This document shows positions 59,564 to 64,000 of a stretch of 64,000 nucleotides of DNA, piece by piece; the first letter of the stretch is position 1; every line of letters begins with the position of its first letter. The notes below the pieces were generated by a model. The model was not told the DNA's origin. It ran no database searches and saw nothing but the letters and a program-made list of their open reading frames with translations. The position numbers and the translations under genes are program-made. Source of the stretch: Nitrosospira multiformis (GTDB taxonomy: Bacteria > Pseudomonadota > Gammaproteobacteria > Burkholderiales > Nitrosomonadaceae); assembly GCA_017306155.1 (NCBI GenBank), contig JAFKJB010000009.1, forward strand, positions 1 through 64,000, written 5' to 3'.

Positions 59564-60724
59564 TCAGAGACTCAGCGGTTCCACGTAACCGGTCAGTTCG
59601 AGGTAGCCGCGCCCTGCGGGTTCGCCATCGCGGGTAACGGTCACCGCGCCTTCCCAATAAACTGCGCCGGTGGATTGCCGCGAGTCGAGTTCCTGGTCGT
59701 CCATCAAGGGTGTGAGCACCCAGACAGAAGTGCCGGTCTGGATTCGTATTTTGACTGGATAAGTGGCGTTGGTGCGCGCCGAATGCCAGGTGCGTTGCGG
59801 TTCAAAGCTTACCTGATCGGGTTCAAAGCGCTTGAACTGCCCTGACGGCTCCCGAATGCCGGCATATGCCCAGACCTTGCTGCCGTCCTTACCGCGGATT
59901 TGAAACGCCATCAGGGCTGACCCGTCATCGAGATTGGCGCCAACCCAATCCCATCCCACCGCTTTCGGGTCGAGGTAGGCGGTAGACCACTCGTGGTCGA
60001 GCCAGGCGGTACCCTTCACGACGATCTCCTTGCCATCGCGCGTTACCTTCCCGCTCACCTGCAGGTGGGGCTCGCTGTAGTAATAGCTGGCCTGCTCAGG
60101 TTGCGGCCCCTTCCTGGAAAAACCGTCGAGGTCTTGCAGCATGGGGGATTGCGCGGGCGTCAGCGAAAAATCGAGCCTGAAATGGTCTGCTTTTATGCTT
60201 GCCTGGTAGCGCCCGTTTTCCTCCCGCACTATAAACCAGTCGTCCAGTTTGACGTTCGTGTTGCCCTCCGTGCTATACGCCAGGCCAAAACCGTCGCGTG
60301 CGCTTTTCTGGTCATGCAGGAGCTTGCCCGCTGCCGGATCAGACAATGCGGCGTGGGCAATGATGAGGTCCTTGGGGGCAAAGCGGCTGGGGTTGGCGCG
60401 GTCATGTTCGGTTGCCACGCGGAAAAAGGTGATCTGGAAGCCAAGCGGTTTTTTTTCGGGCGTTTCCAGCCACCCGGTTACATACCACCACTCGTTTCTG
60501 AAGCCGGGATGCGCCCCGAAATCCCGCGGGAACACAAGGGGCACGTTTCGAACTACCGGCGATGGCTGTGGCCGTTCCGCCAGAACGTAGCCAGTGGTAA
60601 AGAAAGCAAGAAACAAAGCCGCAACCAGGAAAACGGTTCTACCCAGCCATTCGAATGCGGCGCAGCGCCACCCTTGTCTGGGGGAACAGGTGAAATATCC
60701 GGCATTACGCTTTATGGCTGGCAT
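59564..60724 (-). CDS. CrtC/AttH-type lipocalin-like exported protein
   Basis: A 386-residue protein from ATG 60724, whose start overlaps the stop of the FtsX gene as TAATG. An N-terminal membrane segment or uncleaved signal (about 26-48) is followed by the CrtC/hydroxyneurosporene-hydratase-like fold. Its signatures are RDFGAHPGFRNEWWYVTGWL, FQITFFR and GTAWLDHEWSTAYLDPKAVGWDW. It is regularly found after ABC/FtsX pairs, suggesting an extracytoplasmic partner of that transporter, probably handling a lipid or hydrophobic compound. No carotenoid genes are nearby. Confidence 0.82.
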   Translation of the reverse strand: MPAIKRNAGYFTCSPRQGWRCAAFEWLGRTVFLVAALFLAFFTTGYVLAERPQPSPVVRNVPLVFPRDFGAHPGFRNEWWYVTGWLETPEKKPLGFQITFFRVATEHDRANPSRFAPKDLIIAHAALSDPAAGKLLHDQKSARDGFGLAYSTEGNTNVKLDDWFIVREENGRYQASIKADHFRLDFSLTPAQSPMLQDLDGFSRKGPQPEQASYYYSEPHLQVSGKVTRDGKEIVVKGTAWLDHEWSTAYLDPKAVGWDWVGANLDDGSALMAFQIRGKDGSKVWAYAGIREPSGQFKRFEPDQVSFEPQRTWHSARTNATYPVKIRIQTGTSVWVLTPLMDDQELDSRQSTGAVYWEGAVTVTRDGEPAGRGYLELTGYVEPLSL

Positions 60725-63291
60725 TACCAGTCCTCCCTTACTGCGCGTACTGCACTGCCCGAAACTGCATGGCGCCCCGATGCCACTGCCGTGAACGCGG
60801 CCAGAAACATCAGCGCCAGCGCCACGCTCAAGAGACTCCTCCAGGGAAGACTCAATTGCATGGTCCAATGGAACGATTGGGGATTCACGATAAAAACCAG
60901 GATCAGGCTGATACATCCTCCAAGCACAAAGCCGAGCAGAACGCCGAGCGCTGTCAGCAGGCCTCCTTCAATTGCCAATATGCCGAGTATCTGGCGCCGT
61001 GTCATGCCGATGTGGCGCAGCATTCCGAATTCTTTGACGCGCGCCAGGGCCTGTGCCGAAAAGCTGGCCGCAACACCAAGCAGGCCAATGAGGATTGCCA
61101 CACCTTCCAGCAGATAGGTTACGGCAAAGCTGCGGTCAAAAATATTCAGGCTCAGCGCGCGTATCTGACCCGGATCGGAAAACTCCAGCGCCTTGCCAAA
61201 CGGTAGCCGCCTCATCGACTCGATTATCTGCTCCGGCGCCACCCCTTGCTTCAGCCAGAGTGCTGCATCATTCACGAGCCGGTCGTCCGTCAGCGCCTGA
61301 TAATCCGCCAGGCGCATCTGTATCGCGCCGAATTGCCGCCCATAGTCGCGCCACACTCCTGCCACGATAAACGTGCGTGCGGGAATGGCGATGGGCAGGG
61401 TAACGTGCTTGCCGGGGGTATAACCATATATATCCACCATGGGTTCGGAAACCCAGATCGGAATCGCATCATCCGGAAGCTGGGCGGCCGGGATCGATTC
61501 GCCTGTCAGCGGCAGCGTATTGCCGGGCTCGGATATATCGATGGGACGTGCGATCAGCATGATATTGGGCCGGCCTGGATCGAGCATCAGCTTGGAGGAA
61601 CGGAAAAAATCCACTCGCATGAGACCTGGCGTTTCCGCCAGCGCTTTCCTCTCATCCGGCGTGAGCCCGCGCGTGTCCCCGCCCGCTGCGGTTTCGACAT
61701 ACAGATCCGCGGGCAGGATATGCCTCAACCAGTCATCGACCGATACGCGAAAACTTGAGACCATGATCGCCATGGCGACCATCAGGGTAAAGCTTGCCAG
61801 TATGCCGCCGAGGGCGATCGCCGCCTGGTTGGGCGCATTGGCGAGCCGTGCCAGGGCCGTTGCCAGCACCGGCCTGGCATGACTCGCATGCTGCACCATA
61901 CCGAATACGGCAGTGAAAATGATTGCAGAAAGGCGCGGCATGAGAATAATGCCGCCCGTCAGCAACTGCGCTACGGCGAGATAACCGAAAATCGGCAAAT
62001 CGAAAATCGGCGGCAATCGGGTAAACAGAATGCCCGAAGCAAGGAAAAGCAGCCCCGGCCAGGGATTCCCCAGCCTGGCGAGCGCCGTATCTTCGCTTCC
62101 GGACTTCAGTGCAGGTGCGGGAAGAGCGTTGGCTGCTTCCCAGGCGGGAGCAGCGCTGCCAAGCAAGGTAATGCCTACTCCCAGAATGAAAAAGACTATT
62201 GCCGCCACAGGATCGAAATGCATGACGGGTTTTATTCCCCGGAAGAAACCGCCGCCGAGATCTCCGCCAAAATAATGCAGCGCGCTGACAGCCGTGGCAT
62301 AGCCGAGAGCAAGGCCGAGCAGCGACCCGACGAAGCCAAGAATGGCTCCCTCCCATAAAACCTGTCCCAGCATTTGTCTGCGCGTAAAGCCAAGCACCCG
62401 CAGCAGGGCGAACTGATGTCTTCGCCGGACAATGGAGAGCGCCTGGGTGGAGAATACCAGAAAGGTGCCGGTAAACAGCGCTACCATCGCAAGCACGTTC
62501 AGGTTCACCCGATAGGCACGCGACATGTTGGCTATCCGGGCTTCCCGGGCGGCGGGTTCGGCAACAAGGTATTGGCTTCGGGGTTCCAGTTCCTGTTCGA
62601 GTTCCGCCTTGAATACAGCTTTATCAATGCCGGGAAGCAGTTTCAACTCGATGCGCGATAACTGGCCGAGACGATGAAATCGCCATTGTGCCGTGGCAAT
62701 ATCCATTACGCCAATGCGCTGTCCCGCCCGTGCCCTGCGTAAACCCCCGGCAACCCGCAATGCAACCGTCTGGGTGCCTACACTCAGGTTCAGGATGTCG
62801 CCTTGCTTTACCCCCAGCCATTCCATGGCGGCAGGAGAGAGGAAAATGGCGTCATCCGCAAGGACATCGAACAGCTTGTCTTCCGCCGGAATCCCGATCA
62901 GGTCGGGCGCCATGACCGAAGCGCGAAAAATATCCAGCCCGAGAATTTTCAGGGTGGCGTCTTTTCGTTCCTTCGAATGGTTGGGAAGAGCGACATCGAG
63001 TTCCAGTACCGGATTTGCCAGTTCGACACTCCCGTGCCCTGCCAGCAGTGGATAAACCAATTCGTCGATGGTGGCTTGCGGCCCACGCACTTCAAGATCC
63101 GACTCGCCGGAAAGGCTGTGCGCGGCAGCGGAAAATTCGTTGAAGGCGGCTGTATTGATGAGGTGAATGGCAAACCCGAGTGCCACCCCGAGCGCGATCG
63201 CGATCACGGCCACCCCTGACTGAATCCTGTGAGCCTGCCATTCACCCGCCAGCAACCAACGAGCGAGCATGCTCCTATTGCGCCGCCTCAT
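60724..63291 (-). CDS. ABC transporter permease, FtsX/MacB-like (duplicated)
   Basis: An 855-residue permease with two FtsX domains and about ten hydrophobic segments: one near the N-terminus, groups around 265-400 and 450-500, and a last group around 720-830. Large extracytoplasmic segments lie between. The layout resembles E. coli YbbP, a family that works with a LolD-like ATPase. The start overlaps the ATPase stop as ATGA (63288-63291), and the lipocalin-type gene overlaps its stop, so the three are translationally coupled. The substrate is unknown. Confidence 0.85.
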   Translation of the reverse strand: MRRRNRSMLARWLLAGEWQAHRIQSGVAVIAIALGVALGFAIHLINTAAFNEFSAAAHSLSGESDLEVRGPQATIDELVYPLLAGHGSVELANPVLELDVALPNHSKERKDATLKILGLDIFRASVMAPDLIGIPAEDKLFDVLADDAIFLSPAAMEWLGVKQGDILNLSVGTQTVALRVAGGLRRARAGQRIGVMDIATAQWRFHRLGQLSRIELKLLPGIDKAVFKAELEQELEPRSQYLVAEPAAREARIANMSRAYRVNLNVLAMVALFTGTFLVFSTQALSIVRRRHQFALLRVLGFTRRQMLGQVLWEGAILGFVGSLLGLALGYATAVSALHYFGGDLGGGFFRGIKPVMHFDPVAAIVFFILGVGITLLGSAAPAWEAANALPAPALKSGSEDTALARLGNPWPGLLFLASGILFTRLPPIFDLPIFGYLAVAQLLTGGIILMPRLSAIIFTAVFGMVQHASHARPVLATALARLANAPNQAAIALGGILASFTLMVAMAIMVSSFRVSVDDWLRHILPADLYVETAAGGDTRGLTPDERKALAETPGLMRVDFFRSSKLMLDPGRPNIMLIARPIDISEPGNTLPLTGESIPAAQLPDDAIPIWVSEPMVDIYGYTPGKHVTLPIAIPARTFIVAGVWRDYGRQFGAIQMRLADYQALTDDRLVNDAALWLKQGVAPEQIIESMRRLPFGKALEFSDPGQIRALSLNIFDRSFAVTYLLEGVAILIGLLGVAASFSAQALARVKEFGMLRHIGMTRRQILGILAIEGGLLTALGVLLGFVLGGCISLILVFIVNPQSFHWTMQLSLPWRSLLSVALALMFLAAFTAVASGRHAVSGSAVRAVREDW

Positions 63292-64000
63292 TTCATCTGC
63301 TTCGGCAAGTCCTTATCCCTTTCCGCTACAAAGGGATGCAGCCCATCCTTTGTCAGCACGAGAACCCGGTCTGCCGTTGCCGCGGCAGCATGCGAATGGG
63401 TGACAATAATGCCGGAAGCGCTATTCGCCTTGGTCTCCCGGCGCATGAGCATGAGGATATCGTGCGCCGTATCGGGGTCCAGGTTGCCTGTGGGTTCATC
63501 AGCGAGAATCAATTTCGGTCGATGTACCAGCGCACGAGCGATTGCAACGCGCTGTAGTTCTCCGCCCGACAGGTGACGGGGAAAATGGTGGCCCCGGCCG
63601 GCCAGGCCTACCGCATCCAGCATGTGTTCCGTACCTTCGACAGGAAGGTCATTCAGAAGCAGGGGCAAGGCTATGTTCTGGCTCAGGGTCAGGTGCGGCA
63701 GGATGTGAAATGCCTGGAAAATGAAGCCGAATTCCCTGCGCCGCAAGCGGGTGGCGGCATCATCGTCCAGTGATGACAGGGTAACGTCGTCAATCAGTAT
63801 CTCACCTGTATCGGGCGTATCCAGGCCGGCAATCAGATTCAGCAGCGTGGATTTTCCGACGCCGGACTCACCCATGATCGCCACATATTCTCCCGCTCTC
63901 AAGGTATAGGAAAGATCCGTCAACACCTGTCGCCCCTCTCTGGCGTTGGGGTAGGCTTTGCCGATATGACGTAACTCCAGTATTGCCGGCTTCAGGTCAA
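63288..64000 (-). CDS. ABC transporter ATP-binding protein, LolD/YbbA-like (partial)
   Basis: The reading frame is open from the right edge of the window ([15 protein letters not shown]) to its stop at 63288; the start lies outside. At least 236 residues are present. Walker A is GESGVGKST, the signature [15 protein letters not shown], Walker [16 protein letters not shown] and the H-loop IVTHSH. This is the LolD/MacB-type ATPase pairing with the FtsX permease downstream. Confidence 0.9.
   Translation of the reverse strand, partial: DLKPAILELRHIGKAYPNAREGRQVLTDLSYTLRAGEYVAIMGESGVGKSTLLNLIAGLDTPDTGEILIDDVTLSSLDDDAATRLRRREFGFIFQAFHILPHLTLSQNIALPLLLNDLPVEGTEHMLDAVGLAGRGHHFPRHLSGGELQRVAIARALVHRPKLILADEPTGNLDPDTAHDILMLMRRETKANSASGIIVTHSHAAAATADRVLVLTKDGLHPFVAERDKDLPKQMK

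Overview
The window reads as chromosome of a betaproteobacterial ammonia oxidiser of the Nitrosospira/Nitrosomonas type. This is an inference from gene order (nif3 / Do-protease / tatCBA-hinT-his operon; sdhCDAB-sdhE-gltA-odhAB-lpd; folK-pcnB-panBC), short-form hisG and moderately high GC; no ammonia-oxidation gene lies inside the window. Most of it is housekeeping with dense operons and many 4-base ATGA start/stop overlaps. No rRNA, tRNA or CRISPR array was seen.

Layout. 1-106: 5' end of an exported protein running off the left edge. 378-2402: NIF3-family protein and, divergently, a membrane-anchored Do-type protease. 2492-11776 (minus strand): one long run hisG-D-C-B-H-A-F-I-E, hinT, tatA-B-C. 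11983-12092: ten copies of a TTCACA-like hexamer at an exact 11-bp period in front of an outer-membrane barrel gene (12157-13290). 14047-24660 (minus): a TCA supercluster sdhCDAB-sdhE-gltA-odhA-odhB-lpd. 25070-28161 (plus): mdh-prpB-prpC, with prpD at 34561 and acnA at 39586, giving nearly all of the oxidative TCA and methylcitrate cycles in one 28-kb block.

28162-34560 separates prpC from prpD and has the character of an acquired island: an AT-richer OLD-like ATPase/TOPRIM nuclease gene, a HigB/HigA-type toxin-antitoxin pair, the decayed 3' end of an IS256-family transposase, a compact merR / merT-merP-GDCC operon without merA, and two glycine/proline-rich exported proteins. After prpD come a membrane protein of unknown function, an alpha/beta hydrolase, an SDR protein that has lost the catalytic tyrosine, acnA and a Crp/Fnr regulator.

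43795-53697 holds a Cys-rich lipoprotein, panC-panB-dNK-folK-pcnB, a lone Fe-siderophore-type ABC ATPase, recG, ridA and murA. 53856-64000 holds a formylglycine-generating-enzyme-like exported protein, small exported proteins, ettA, a glutathione transferase, a DjlA-like co-chaperone, and a three-gene ABC ATPase / FtsX permease / CrtC-lipocalin operon whose ATPase runs off the right edge.

The most unusual features are the ten-unit 11-bp repeat array, the island that splits the prp genes, the mer operon without a reductase, and the Tyr-to-His change in the SDR.
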